The translations under genes and the position numbers were made by a program. This document shows, in pieces, positions 8,831 through 17,553 of a stretch of 64,000 nt of DNA. Position 1 is the first letter of the stretch. Every line of letters begins with the position of its first letter. The notes below the pieces were generated by a model. It saw only the letters and a program-made list of their open reading frames with translations, did no database searches and was not told where the DNA came from. Location: positions 496,001 to 560,000 of the forward strand of contig NZ_JH992940.1 of assembly GCF_000315485.1 (NCBI RefSeq). Reading direction: 5' to 3'. The stretch is from Bacteroides oleiciplenus YIT 12058 (GTDB taxonomy: Bacteria; Bacteroidota; Bacteroidia; Bacteroidales; Bacteroidaceae).

Positions 8831-8922
8831 GTGATATCACTTCTTTTTCTGGTTCAGCTTAATGGACCGGAGAAGCCCATCTTAATTATTTATCTATAAA
8901 CTTAATCAAACATTTATATAAG

Positions 8923-9180
8923 ATGAAAACTATATCAAGAACTACCATAACACTCGCACTATTGGCAAGCATTGTCCCTGTTTATGCCGTTATGAGTATC
9001 GTATTAGACCCTAATGGTGATGGAAATCTATTAATAACACTTGGCACTTTAATACCTATACTGGGTGGTCTTTTGATGGGCATCGTGAAGCTCATAAAAA
9101 AATCGCCAAAAGTCGCCACTATCTATTCTACAATAAGCCTGTTTGTCTCAGCTATTGTTTATATCGTTATATTGACTTAA
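8923..9180 (+). CDS. Small membrane protein of unknown function
   Basis: An 85-residue frame with three likely membrane segments (about residues 7-27, 35-57 and 64-84), separated by an acidic loop with DPNGDGN and a basic loop with KLIKKSPK. The positive loop would face the cytoplasm. I do not recognise a family. It lies downstream of the promoter-hairpin unit at 8727-8830 and has no other obvious promoter. The strong hydrophobic periodicity argues for a real gene despite its size. Confidence 0.5.
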   Translation: MKTISRTTITLALLASIVPVYAVMSIVLDPNGDGNLLITLGTLIPILGGLLMGIVKLIKKSPKVATIYSTISLFVSAIVYIVILT

Positions 9181-9400
9181 CGATGAGCTACTGATTTCTT
9201 TTTGATTAAGCTTTATTAAGTCTTTGGAATAACTATAAGTTACAGAGCCTTTAAAGCCATATAATGTATCTCTATAGTCTTCATGCTCAAGTTCATAATA
9301 TTCAATTTTCTTCTTTCCTATTTAATCGAATCATATTTGACCCAAAATGATGTGGTTTATTGTCCGCAAATGTACTTTTGTAGTTGAACAGCAAGTTATA
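9150..9400 (-). pseudogene. Possible remnant of a small gene, frameshifted
   Basis: On the minus strand a protein-like stretch of ~52 codons (KKIEYYELEHEDYRDTLYG..., ending at about 9150) has good amino-acid composition but no start codon. Just upstream, in a neighbouring frame, the codons TSFWVKYDSIK run into a stop near 9325. Together they look like one reading frame broken by a small indel. A -7-like TACATTTG (minus strand) precedes it near 9370. I see nothing else in 9181-9403. Confidence is low because such short frames arise by chance. Confidence 0.22.
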
Positions 9401-9403
9401 GTA

Positions 9404-9443
9404 TAAAAAAATGAGGCAGTTACGATATCGTAACTGCCTCATT
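9404..9443. terminator. Perfect palindromic terminator beside tRNA-Gly
   Basis: A perfect 34-base palindrome (9410-9443; half-site AATGAGGCAGTTACGAT) is preceded by six A on the plus strand, which becomes a T run for the minus-strand tRNA transcript. It lies 9 bases after the tRNA 3' end and should stop it; the TTTT on the other side may let it act in both directions. Confidence 0.85.
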
Positions 9444-9451
9444 TTCAATCG

Positions 9452-9524
9452 AGCGGCAAGCGAGGTTCGAACTCGTGACCCTCAGCTTGGGAAGCTGATG
9501 CTCTACCAACTGAGCTACTGCCGC
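9452..9524 (-). tRNA. tRNA-Gly (anticodon CCC)
   Basis: On the minus strand the 73 bases fold as a full cloverleaf: acceptor stem GCGGCAG/TTGCCGC, D arm GCTC-AGTTGGTA-GAGC, anticodon stem TCAGC/GCTGA with loop TTCCCAA giving anticodon CCC, and T arm with TTCGAAC. The discriminator base is T (U73), as expected for bacterial glycine tRNA. No CCA is encoded. It reads the GGG codon. Confidence 0.96.
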
Positions 9525-9547
9525 ATTGCTTTCTTAGAAAGACGGTG

Positions 9548-9578
9548 CAAAGGTAAAAAGAAGTTTTTTATATTCAAA
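9548..9578 (-). promoter_or_regulatory. Consensus promoter of tRNA-Gly
   Basis: On the minus strand TTTG (9575-9578), 19 bases and TACCTTTG (9548-9555) form an exact Bacteroides -33/-7 promoter, placing the start about 15-18 bases before the tRNA. Confidence 0.8.
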
Positions 9579-9618
9579 AATAAAAATGTAATTTTACAGC
9601 CACAAAAGTGAAAAATCC

Positions 9619-10128
9619 ATGAAACGAATTATACTCATCACCGGAGGTGCCCGTTCGGGTAAAAGTACTTATGCAGAAAAAATGGCATTAAGTCTTTCCT
9701 CTACCCCCGTTTATCTGGCTACTGCACGCATCTGGGACGAAGAATTTCGTCAACGTGTCATCCGCCATCAACAAAGACGTGGACAGGAATGGACAAATAT
9801 TGAGGAAGAAAAGCAATTAAGCCGTCACCAATTGTCTGGACGAACCATATTAATAGACTGTGTAACTTTGTGGTGTACCAACTTCTTCTTCGATGTAAAT
9901 GCTGATACAGATAGTGCTTTGACTGCCGCCAAAGAAGAATTCGACCATTTCACAAAGCAAGATGCGACCTTTATATTTGTTACTAATGAAATAGGCATGG
10001 GAGCGACTTCAGATAATGAAATCCAACGAAAATTTACCGATATGCAGGGCTGGATGAATCAATACATCGCAGCACAAGCAGATGAAGTTTGGTTGATGGT
10101 ATCGGGAATTCCGGTGAAGGTGAAATAA
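9619..10128 (+). CDS. cobU: Adenosylcobinamide kinase / adenosylcobinamide-phosphate guanylyltransferase
   Basis: A 169-residue protein of normal CobU/CobP length. It phosphorylates adenosylcobinamide and then activates it with GTP to AdoCbi-GDP in the cytoplasm. The P-loop GGARSGKS is at residues 9-16; His50 in RHQQRRG matches the guanylylated histidine of the family; VTNEIGMG near residue 118 fits the conserved segment that precedes the C-terminal helices. It is the first gene of cobU-cobT-cobS-cobC, with 64 bases to cobT. That gap contains repeated GTAGTAAGGTGATAG-like motifs found elsewhere in this window between genes. No clear promoter was found between it and the tRNA. Confidence 0.95.
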   Translation: MKRIILITGGARSGKSTYAEKMALSLSSTPVYLATARIWDEEFRQRVIRHQQRRGQEWTNIEEEKQLSRHQLSGRTILIDCVTLWCTNFFFDVNADTDSALTAAKEEFDHFTKQDATFIFVTNEIGMGATSDNEIQRKFTDMQGWMNQYIAAQADEVWLMVSGIPVKVK

Positions 10129-10192
10129 AAGAGTAGTAAGGTGATAGAGTGATGAAGGTAGTAAAGTGATAAAACGATAAAGAAATAATCAT

Positions 10193-11230
10193 ATGAAAAC
10201 ATTTAGAATTGTGCGACCGGACGAGAGTATCCGCCCGGCATTGATAGACAAAATCAATAACCTGACCAAACCGAAAGGCTCATTGGGTACTCTTGAAGAA
10301 CTGGCTCTACAAATGGGATGGATACAACAAACGTTGTCTCCTACTCTGCAACATCCGCAAAACATCATTTTTGCCGCCGACCATGGTATCGTGGAAGAAG
10401 GTGTCAGCCTTTCACCCAAAGAAATTACCTGGCAACAAATCAGTAACTTTCTGCATGGCGGTGCAGGAGTGAATTTCCTTTGTCGCCAGCATGGGTTTAC
10501 ACTAAAAATAGTAGACGCAGGAGTAGATTACGATTTGCCTTATGAGAAAGGTATTATCAATATGAAAGTACGTAAAAGTACCCGTAACTATTTGCATGAA
10601 GCTGCCATGACGGAAGAAGAAATGGAACTCTGTCTGGAACGTGGTGCAGAGGTTGTACGCCGTTGCCACGAAGAAGGCAGCAATGTACTCAGTTTCGGAG
10701 AAATGGGTATTGGGAATACTTCTTCCTCTTCCATGTGGATGACTTGTTTTACAGGAATTCCTTTGGAACAGTGTGTAGGTGCAGGCAGCGGACTGGATAA
10801 TGCGGGCATCCGCCACAAATATGAAGTGTTGAAACAATCTTTAGATAACTACAAAGGAGATAATTCTCCCCGCGACATCATTCGTTATTTCGGTGGATTG
10901 GAGATGGTGATGGCCGTAGGAGGCATGCTCCAGGCAGCGGAATTAGGAATGATTATTCTGGTAGATGGCTTCATCATGACAAACTGTATCCTGGCCGCCA
11001 GTAAGCTATATCCCGAAGTATTGGATTATGCCATCTTCGGACATTGTGGAGACGAAACAGGACATAAACTCTTACTTGATAATATGGGTACAAAGCCCCT
11101 TCTGAACTTAGGACTCCGCCTAGGAGAAGGGACCGGTGCTATCTGTGCGTACCCCATTGTGACGTCCGCCATACGGATGATTAACGAAATGGATAACTTC
11201 GCACATGCGTCCATAACAAAATATTTTTAG
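10193..11230 (+). CDS. cobT: Nicotinate-nucleotide:dimethylbenzimidazole phosphoribosyltransferase
   Basis: A 345-residue CobT that makes alpha-ribazole phosphate, activating the lower-ligand base of cobalamin. Landmarks are [13 protein letters not shown] near the N-terminus, [13 protein letters not shown], the substrate loop [13 protein letters not shown] with the Glu that binds the base (about residue 174), the GSGLDNAG motif and the C-terminal RLGEGTGA whose Glu is the catalytic base of the family. It is followed after 4 bases by cobS. The lower ligand preferred cannot be told from these motifs. Confidence 0.97.
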   Translation: MKTFRIVRPDESIRPALIDKINNLTKPKGSLGTLEELALQMGWIQQTLSPTLQHPQNIIFAADHGIVEEGVSLSPKEITWQQISNFLHGGAGVNFLCRQHGFTLKIVDAGVDYDLPYEKGIINMKVRKSTRNYLHEAAMTEEEMELCLERGAEVVRRCHEEGSNVLSFGEMGIGNTSSSSMWMTCFTGIPLEQCVGAGSGLDNAGIRHKYEVLKQSLDNYKGDNSPRDIIRYFGGLEMVMAVGGMLQAAELGMIILVDGFIMTNCILAASKLYPEVLDYAIFGHCGDETGHKLLLDNMGTKPLLNLGLRLGEGTGAICAYPIVTSAIRMINEMDNFAHASITKYF

Positions 11231-11234
11231 TGAT

Positions 11235-12023
11235 ATGAAAATTCTTGCAGCACTCATCTTTTTCACGCGGTTGCCTTTTTGGAGGATAAGGGAAGTTCCA
11301 GCGGAATATTTCAAACGAATCGTTCCCTACTGGCCTCTGACCGGATGGCTGACGGGTGGTATTATGGTCGGCGTATTATGGCTGACTGCCCAGGTTCTTC
11401 CGATATCTATTACATGGCTTCTTGCAATAGTATCCCGGCTACTCGTCACTGGGTGCCTGCATGAAGATGGGCTGGCGGACTTTTTTGACGGTTTCGGTGG
11501 AGGAACCACGCGGGAACGGACACTTGCCATCATGAAAGACTCGCATATAGGTAGCTATGGCGTTATAGGACTGATTGTCTATTTTCTGTTGATGTTCCTA
11601 CTTTTAGAGAATCTGCCTTTGAAACTGATTTGTGCCCTTGTCATCTGCGGTGATTGTTATTCAAAATTCTGTGCATCACAAATCATCAACAGTTTGCCTT
11701 ATGCCCGAAAAGAAGAAGATAGTAAGGCAAAAGTGGTTTATGACCGTATGACATGGCAAGAATCCTTGACAGGTTTTGTCTGTGGTCTATTACCTATTGT
11801 ACTTTTTCTGCCAATGGTTTTCTGGCCGGCAATTTGTTTACCACTCTTCACATTCACCGCATTGTGCAGACTGATGAAACGCCGTTTACAAGGCTATACA
11901 GGAGATTGCTGCGGGGCTACGTTTCTGCTTTGCGAACTTTCATTCTACCTTGGTGCTGCGATTCTGACATATACATACAACAGATACGGTAATCCGGATT
12001 TAATCAACGCTTATTTTAAATAG
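11235..12023 (+). CDS. cobS: Adenosylcobinamide-GDP ribazoletransferase (cobalamin synthase)
   Basis: A 262-residue integral membrane protein that joins AdoCbi-GDP to alpha-ribazole (phosphate), the last assembly step. The family motif HEDGLADFFDGFGGG (about residues 76-90) supplies the metal-binding acidic residues, and the next segment ERTLAIMKDSHIGSYG is also typical. Several membrane helices alternate with short loops through to the C-terminus. It is closely spaced between cobT (4 bases) and cobC (8 bases), so one transcript is likely. Confidence 0.96.
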   Translation: MKILAALIFFTRLPFWRIREVPAEYFKRIVPYWPLTGWLTGGIMVGVLWLTAQVLPISITWLLAIVSRLLVTGCLHEDGLADFFDGFGGGTTRERTLAIMKDSHIGSYGVIGLIVYFLLMFLLLENLPLKLICALVICGDCYSKFCASQIINSLPYARKEEDSKAKVVYDRMTWQESLTGFVCGLLPIVLFLPMVFWPAICLPLFTFTALCRLMKRRLQGYTGDCCGATFLLCELSFYLGAAILTYTYNRYGNPDLINAYFK

Positions 12024-12031
12024 TATATACT

Positions 12032-12580
12032 ATGGAAGTTATTTTAATCAGACATACCTCGGTCGATGTTCCTCTCGGAGTATGCTACGGACAATCAGAC
12101 GTTCCCTTACGCAATAGTTTTGAACAAGAAGCTGCTATCACATCAGAAAATCTGAAAAGTTATCTTCCGAAAAGCAAAAGTTTCGACCATGTATATACCA
12201 GTCCCCTATCCCGCTGCGTACGTCTTGCTACCTATTGTGGTTATCCTGATGCCGAACGCGACGACCGCATCATGGAAATTAATTTTGGTGACTGGGAAAT
12301 GAAGAAATTCGATGAAATAACCGATCCGAAACTGAAAGAATGGTATGCTGACTATATGAATGTGCGTGCTACAAATGGCGAATCATTTGCCATGCAATAC
12401 CAACGTGTTGCCAACTTTTTGAATGAATTGCAACAAAAAGATTATGAAAAAGTAGCTGTCTTTGCACATGGCGGCGTATTGATCTGCGCACAACTCTATG
12501 CAGGGACAATAAAAACAGAAGAAGCATTCAAAGCCCTGACTCCATATGGAGGAATTATTAGCTTGAAACTGACTAATTAA
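12032..12580 (+). CDS. cobC: Alpha-ribazole phosphatase (histidine phosphatase family)
   Basis: A 182-residue phosphoglycerate-mutase-fold phosphatase. The phosphohistidine motif is IRHTSVD (RHT rather than the usual RHG, common in CobC proteins), followed by GVCYGQSDVPL; the second arginine and Glu are in YTSPLSRCVRLA and MEINFGDWE, and the second histidine in VFAHGGVL. It removes the phosphate from alpha-ribazole phosphate or cobalamin phosphate. It closes the cob operon and its last 4 bases overlap the stop of the convergent kinase gene; no terminator is visible. Confidence 0.9.
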   Translation: MEVILIRHTSVDVPLGVCYGQSDVPLRNSFEQEAAITSENLKSYLPKSKSFDHVYTSPLSRCVRLATYCGYPDAERDDRIMEINFGDWEMKKFDEITDPKLKEWYADYMNVRATNGESFAMQYQRVANFLNELQQKDYEKVAVFAHGGVLICAQLYAGTIKTEEAFKALTPYGGIISLKLTN

Positions 12581-14538
12581 CTATTCACCTGAATACTAAA
12601 CGACACCAATGGTCCTTCTGAAGTATCTGCCTGCACTTTATAAATCCCGCCAAAGGCATGAATAAAATGCGCATTAATTTCATGACGAATTAATGCCGTC
12701 TTGTTCTCAAAGCGCATTTTGGCAAGAGGTGTACCGATAACTCTAAAGAACAGCATATTTTTTTCTTCATCATGCTTGATGCGGATAACAATGTTATATG
12801 TATCTCCATCATTCTCTGATGGAACCAGCAGACTGGATAGCAATGAAGAAAACCAGTTCTTGTCCGTGCTTATCATTAAACTTTCAATATCCGTCTTTAA
12901 ACGAATATTTATATGTCCATTGCCAGCTTGTTCAGCTATAGACATTTCTTTCCGGCACAGAGCTATCACTTCACACTCTTCCTGCACGTATTGCGTCTTA
13001 CCGGACTCAAGACGTGAAAGTTCCAAAATACTGTTGACATACTTCAAAAGATTCTCCGCATTCTCCTGAATCATCTTACCATATTCCGCTTTTGCTTCCG
13101 CAGTGAGTTCTTTTGATTCCGTCAGCAATTCGGCAAAACCGACTACCACATTTAGCGGAGTACGTATATCATGACTGATTTCAGACTGCAAGCGGTCCTT
13201 AGTGACATTATCAGCTTCCGCCTGCATAGCCGCATCAGCCGTCACCTTCTCAGCCGTCACAATCTTCCGGGATAAATAACGTGTATAGAGATAAAAGATA
13301 AGTACCAGCACCATCAGTGTGATAAGGAACAAAAAGCCCTGCTTATAATTGGTATCTTTTATCTTCTGTTTTTCCAGAAGGAGATCGTTAATGTGGTAGA
13401 TTTCCTTCATCTGTTGCAGTTGGTTTGCAGAGAAAGCGTTATCCAATGAATCCTGAGTCCGTATCAGATAACGTTTTGTTTCGATTGCTCCGTCAATATT
13501 ACCCTTATTAATCTGGGTGGACGCCTTATAATTAATAAGCGTGGCAAAAGTAGACACATAATGATTCAGCACGATAGGCGTCACCTCATCTACCAGTGCA
13601 ATACTTTTATCATACTCCTTCGTACGTGCATAATGTTGTAACTGCACAAGCTGGACGTTCAGCCAAAAAACAGGGTCAACATGGTCTTCCAGCAATGATT
13701 TTACCTTGTTTAAATGTTCCTGTGCAATATGAAAAGTCCCCTTATTCATATATAAAAGAACATACTTTATCTGACAGTCGATTTCAAAATTACTCCAGTT
13801 CTTCCGTGTTTCGGGTTCACGTCTGATGACTTCCTGCAATACCTCATCCATCTGTCGCAAATAAATAGCCCTTAAGCTGTCTCTTCCTGAATTTCCATAC
13901 ACTTGGGAGATGCGTGAGAGAATATCCACGCGTAAGTTGGTTTTAGTCTGAGGAGTGAAACGCTGATAGGCTTTCAGAAAGATTTTCAGAGATTCATCGA
14001 CTCTACTGGATACGCCATAAGCACATCCCAAACTGTTATATGATGCTATTTCACCATTATTGCTATTATATTTCAGAGATTCCTCCAACGCTTCTTTTGC
14101 TACATATACAGCCTTTTCTATCTGTCTTTTGGAAGCCAAAGCGCGGCTGATAGCTGCTTTCTGCTCCAAATAATAATCATAAGTGCCCACTTCAGGAGCA
14201 TATGCTTTTAGTTTATCCACCCAATATGTCAGACTGTCCGGGTCATGCAGTTTATCATAGCAAGAAGCTAGGTAATAGGCACCCAGATTCTTATAGGTTA
14301 TGTTCTTCTGAGTCCGTGCTTCTTCATATAAGGCAGCGGAAAAAGTCTTGTTATAGGGGGCATACTGATGCCTGTAGGCCATATCTCGCAAATATGTCAG
14401 TTTGACGATCGTATTCGGCATGGCTTGTGCTATTTTCAGGATACTATCCTGATATTGTTTCGCATTAGTATCTTTCGCATTCAGTACATAAGGGTACATG
14501 CCCAACAAACAAAGTAATATAATTACGATATGCTTCAT
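12577..14538 (-). CDS. TPR histidine kinase-like protein with a degenerate ATPase domain
   Basis: A 653-residue protein with a signal peptide (residues 1-21), a periplasmic region of TPR-like helices (about 30-390), one membrane helix (401-418), a coiled linker and a HisKA domain with the phosphoacceptor His456 in EISHDIRTPLN. The C-terminal third lies where HATPase_c should be, but the N box (expected N-x-x-x-N), the G1 box DxGxG and the G2 GxGLG are all absent. So it probably cannot bind ATP and may be phosphorylated by, or pair with, the intact kinase encoded directly upstream (their stop and start codons share one base). No response regulator gene is adjacent. Confidence 0.82.
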   Translation of the reverse strand: MKHIVIILLCLLGMYPYVLNAKDTNAKQYQDSILKIAQAMPNTIVKLTYLRDMAYRHQYAPYNKTFSAALYEEARTQKNITYKNLGAYYLASCYDKLHDPDSLTYWVDKLKAYAPEVGTYDYYLEQKAAISRALASKRQIEKAVYVAKEALEESLKYNSNNGEIASYNSLGCAYGVSSRVDESLKIFLKAYQRFTPQTKTNLRVDILSRISQVYGNSGRDSLRAIYLRQMDEVLQEVIRREPETRKNWSNFEIDCQIKYVLLYMNKGTFHIAQEHLNKVKSLLEDHVDPVFWLNVQLVQLQHYARTKEYDKSIALVDEVTPIVLNHYVSTFATLINYKASTQINKGNIDGAIETKRYLIRTQDSLDNAFSANQLQQMKEIYHINDLLLEKQKIKDTNYKQGFLFLITLMVLVLIFYLYTRYLSRKIVTAEKVTADAAMQAEADNVTKDRLQSEISHDIRTPLNVVVGFAELLTESKELTAEAKAEYGKMIQENAENLLKYVNSILELSRLESGKTQYVQEECEVIALCRKEMSIAEQAGNGHINIRLKTDIESLMISTDKNWFSSLLSSLLVPSENDGDTYNIVIRIKHDEEKNMLFFRVIGTPLAKMRFENKTALIRHEINAHFIHAFGGIYKVQADTSEGPLVSFSIQVNS

Positions 14539-16409
14539 TATGCAATGCCCTCCGCTTTAAGTTTATACATCAGCGGATGCGTAAAGCAGAAACGCGCACC
14601 TTGCGTATAATTACTGTCTACCCATATCCGCCCTCTCATGTGAGTTACGATTAACTGGCAAATGGAAAGTCCCAGACCTGTTCCTTGTGCAAAATCATTC
14701 AATTTTTCGAAACGTTCGAAAATCACGCCTTGTTTTTCAAGTGGAATACCGCAACCTGTATCGGTTACAGAAAAGAAAGCTGTATTGCGATCGGACAATT
14801 CCAACTTCAATACGATAGACCCTTCTTTGGTAAATTTAGTGGCATTCACCAATATATTAATCAAGACTTGGCGAAGACGAGCATCGTCCGTCTCTATCAT
14901 TAACTCAGAGAGCTCCGTATCAAAACGTAACTCTACTTCAAGTTTACGAGAAGCGGACACGGTTTCCGTAGCTTCTTTACAAAGCTTCACGGCATCATAA
15001 GGATGAATATTAAACGTTATATTATCACTTTCAAAATCGGAGAAATCAAGGATATCATTAATCAGTTTCAGAAGCTGGAAAGAATTGACCTTGATGATTT
15101 CACAAAATTCTTTGCGTGAACCTTCATCGAACGAATCATCATCCGAAGCCAGCACAGCGGAGAAACCTACAATGGCATTGAGTGGCGTACGCACTTCGTG
15201 GCTCATATTAGAAAGAAACATATTCTTCTTCCGAATGGCTCGTTCCGCCTTTTGTATCATTACTTCCTGCGAACGCTTTGATTCTCTCAGGCGGAAAATC
15301 TTTTTCCAGCTAAGATAAAGAAAAAGTAACAGAGCAAGTGTACAGACCGCAATACCTCCCAAGTAAAGGCGATAGGAAAACAAACGGTCACGCTCATTCT
15401 GATAAGTCAATCGATCGGCCTGAAAACGAGTAGTTAGCTGGTCTATCTCTTTAGGATAGTTTTTCTCGAATGATGATTTGATATATGAAAAGACTGCACC
15501 ATATTGTTCATATGCTTCTTCCTTGCGTCCCATCTTTATGAGCAAATCCGCCTTATTTTGTAATACTTCCTTATACAAGCTACTGTTGATTTCGGCATAG
15601 TTAGTATTGAGAAAAGCATCATAAGTAGTCAGGGATTTCTCATACTCACCAATCCGTTCCCAATACATAGCATCGGCAATCAGAAAATGTTGCATTATAC
15701 CGGGCACCAGCTTTCCCTTCATAGATTCCACCTCATCCAAGTGTTGGCGGGCTATCTTCACAGAGCCATTGAAAAGCTGACAATAAGCATTAAAAATGTG
15801 CCGGACTGCTTGTTCCTGACTGGAGAGTTTCTCTACGGGAAAACGATTCAGACGAGTCATAAAATGTGCAGCCTGATGGAAATCACGGATGCGGAGATTG
15901 TATTCTATTAGCTCTACCAGCAACATGCGGACGTGTATTTCTTCACTATGCATCTGGTCGAACAGCTCCAATGCCTGCTCATGGGCAGCGCCGGCTTCCT
16001 TGTTACGCCCGGTATAGGAATAAACCTCACCAATAGCATTCAGCGCAAGAGCGGTTCCCAAAGTATGGGAAAGAGCACTTGCCTTGGAATACATCTGTTC
16101 GCTCCTGTCAATGGCCAGGCGAATTTCTCCTCGGAAAAGAGACGATTTTATGAGTATGCGCTCCAGTTCAAAATAAGTTCCATACTGTTTGGTAGATTCC
16201 AGATAATCGAAGATACTGTCCAGATTGATAACCTCACTTTCTTCTTTTGTCAGATAGTCGAAGCCCATGCTGTCATGAAAGGCATCTATCATTTTATTTT
16301 GTATAGTGCCGCGTATGTTTTCTGCCGGACTATCCTCCCTTGCTGATAAAGGAAAAATACAGCCAAAGCATAAGATATGAAGAATGAGATGTTTTAGTAA
16401 GTTTCTCAT
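14538..16409 (-). CDS. TPR hybrid-less sensor histidine kinase
   Basis: Start at 16409 (623 residues) is preferred to 16451 because it opens on a signal peptide (MRNLLKHLILHILCFG) and because a consensus promoter would start transcription only about 10 bases before 16451. The layout is periplasmic TPR-like repeats (about 80-330), membrane helix (about 347-367), HisKA with His404 in NMSHEVRTPLNA, and a complete HATPase_c domain: N box RQVLINILVNATKF, G1 DTGCGIP, F box FERFEKL and G2 GTGLGLS. It autophosphorylates and should feed a response regulator encoded elsewhere. It is followed, with a one-base overlap, by the degenerate paralogue. Confidence 0.9.
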   Translation of the reverse strand: MRNLLKHLILHILCFGCIFPLSAREDSPAENIRGTIQNKMIDAFHDSMGFDYLTKEESEVINLDSIFDYLESTKQYGTYFELERILIKSSLFRGEIRLAIDRSEQMYSKASALSHTLGTALALNAIGEVYSYTGRNKEAGAAHEQALELFDQMHSEEIHVRMLLVELIEYNLRIRDFHQAAHFMTRLNRFPVEKLSSQEQAVRHIFNAYCQLFNGSVKIARQHLDEVESMKGKLVPGIMQHFLIADAMYWERIGEYEKSLTTYDAFLNTNYAEINSSLYKEVLQNKADLLIKMGRKEEAYEQYGAVFSYIKSSFEKNYPKEIDQLTTRFQADRLTYQNERDRLFSYRLYLGGIAVCTLALLLFLYLSWKKIFRLRESKRSQEVMIQKAERAIRKKNMFLSNMSHEVRTPLNAIVGFSAVLASDDDSFDEGSRKEFCEIIKVNSFQLLKLINDILDFSDFESDNITFNIHPYDAVKLCKEATETVSASRKLEVELRFDTELSELMIETDDARLRQVLINILVNATKFTKEGSIVLKLELSDRNTAFFSVTDTGCGIPLEKQGVIFERFEKLNDFAQGTGLGLSICQLIVTHMRGRIWVDSNYTQGARFCFTHPLMYKLKAEGIA

Positions 16410-16467
16410 GAAATTTGTTTGTTTCGTGCTGTTTGGTGTTTGTGTTGTCATTCACCGCATACGCTGG

Positions 16468-16499
16468 CAAATATATTCAATATTTTCTAAAGAGCCAAA
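16468..16499 (-). promoter_or_regulatory. Consensus promoter of the kinase pair
   Basis: On the minus strand TTTG (16496-16499), 20 bases and TATATTTG (16468-16475) match the Bacteroides -33/-7 promoter exactly. Start of transcription would be near 16461, leaving a leader of about 50 bases before the start codon at 16409. Confidence 0.75.
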
Positions 16500-16511
16500 A
16501 AATGTAAATAG

Positions 16512-17552
16512 CTAAATGAAAAAAGAGACTAAAATAGTAGTTAATATCAGGATTATTATCATAAGTCCTTCGGCACGGAAGTTAATACGGGTTGCTATTT
16601 TCATATCTTCCGTAGTTAAGAGGCGACCGTTATTGCCAATATAAGGTTTCCAGACTTCTTCGCCGAAATAGTTGTGCGGACCACCAAAACGACAATCCAG
16701 AATACCGGCAAGAGCAGCTTCGGGATAACCGGAATTGGGACTGGCATGTTGATTTCCATATCTGCCAACAAACTTCAACAAAGCCGGTAAACCGCCCGGC
16801 TGGAGGGAATCACCTCCAGCGACGAGATGCAGTGGAGTGTTTTTTCGTATCCGGGGGACAGCGGCAAGTATCATAAGCAGGGCAGTCAGACGAGCAGGAA
16901 TGTAATTTGCCACATCATCCAGGCGGGCAGCAAAGCAACCGAAAGCGCGGTAACGATCATTACGGTAACCAATCATAGAATCAAGTGTATTCACCATCTT
17001 ATAAGCAAGCATGCCTGGAACGCCTAAAAACATATACCAGAATAAGGGAGCAATCACTCCGTCACTGAGGTTTTCCGCAAGAGTTTCGAGGGCAGCAGTA
17101 CGCACTTCCTGGGCAGACAGCTCAGAAGTATCACGACCAACAATGCGGGCGACTTGTGTCCTGCCTTCCTCCAGAGAACGGTCTACAGCTTCGAATACCA
17201 TACGGACTTCGCGAACAAGGGTGGTGCCTGCCAGACAAAAAAAGATGGCAAGTATTTGCAATGAAAGAAGCAGCCCCGGAGAGAATACGGCAGCCCAGCG
17301 AAGCAGATATAAAGCAACGAAATAAACAACAAGCACAAGGATGATGGCAGCAAATGCACCTTTCAAGCCTCGGCCTTGCCCTTTGTTAAGGAGATGTTCG
17401 GAGAATGAAATCATCTTGCCGAATGCTACGACGGGATGGGGCAACCAAGCAGGGTCACCCAGACATCGGTCGAGAAGCCAGGCTACAAGCAGAGGCAGGT
17501 TGAGATTAAACACAATGCCTATAATGATGAGTATATCTTCCATTGTATCCAT
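16512..17552 (-). CDS. cbiB: Adenosylcobinamide-phosphate synthase
   Basis: A 346-residue membrane protein that attaches the aminopropanol (phosphate) arm to adenosylcobyric acid. The start at 17552 (one base after the cobD stop, TAATATG) opens on MDTMEDILIIIGIVFN; an upstream TTG would overlap cobD. Family hallmarks are LLDRCLGDPAWLPHPVVAFGKMI, ETLAENLSDGVIAPLFWYMFLGVPG, YKMVNTLDSMIGYRNDRY and FGCFAARLDDVANYIPARL. Several membrane helices are spread over the length. It is the last gene of cbiP-cobD-cbiB and faces the kinase pair's promoter. Confidence 0.96.
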   Translation of the reverse strand: MDTMEDILIIIGIVFNLNLPLLVAWLLDRCLGDPAWLPHPVVAFGKMISFSEHLLNKGQGRGLKGAFAAIILVLVVYFVALYLLRWAAVFSPGLLLSLQILAIFFCLAGTTLVREVRMVFEAVDRSLEEGRTQVARIVGRDTSELSAQEVRTAALETLAENLSDGVIAPLFWYMFLGVPGMLAYKMVNTLDSMIGYRNDRYRAFGCFAARLDDVANYIPARLTALLMILAAVPRIRKNTPLHLVAGGDSLQPGGLPALLKFVGRYGNQHASPNSGYPEAALAGILDCRFGGPHNYFGEEVWKPYIGNNGRLLTTEDMKIATRINFRAEGLMIIILILTTILVSFFI

Positions 17553-17553
17553 A

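Noticed and set aside
9410..9443. Perfect palindrome as an attachment site or operator
   Set aside because: Its place right after the tRNA 3' end with a T run, and no integrase or island nearby, make a terminator the simpler reading.
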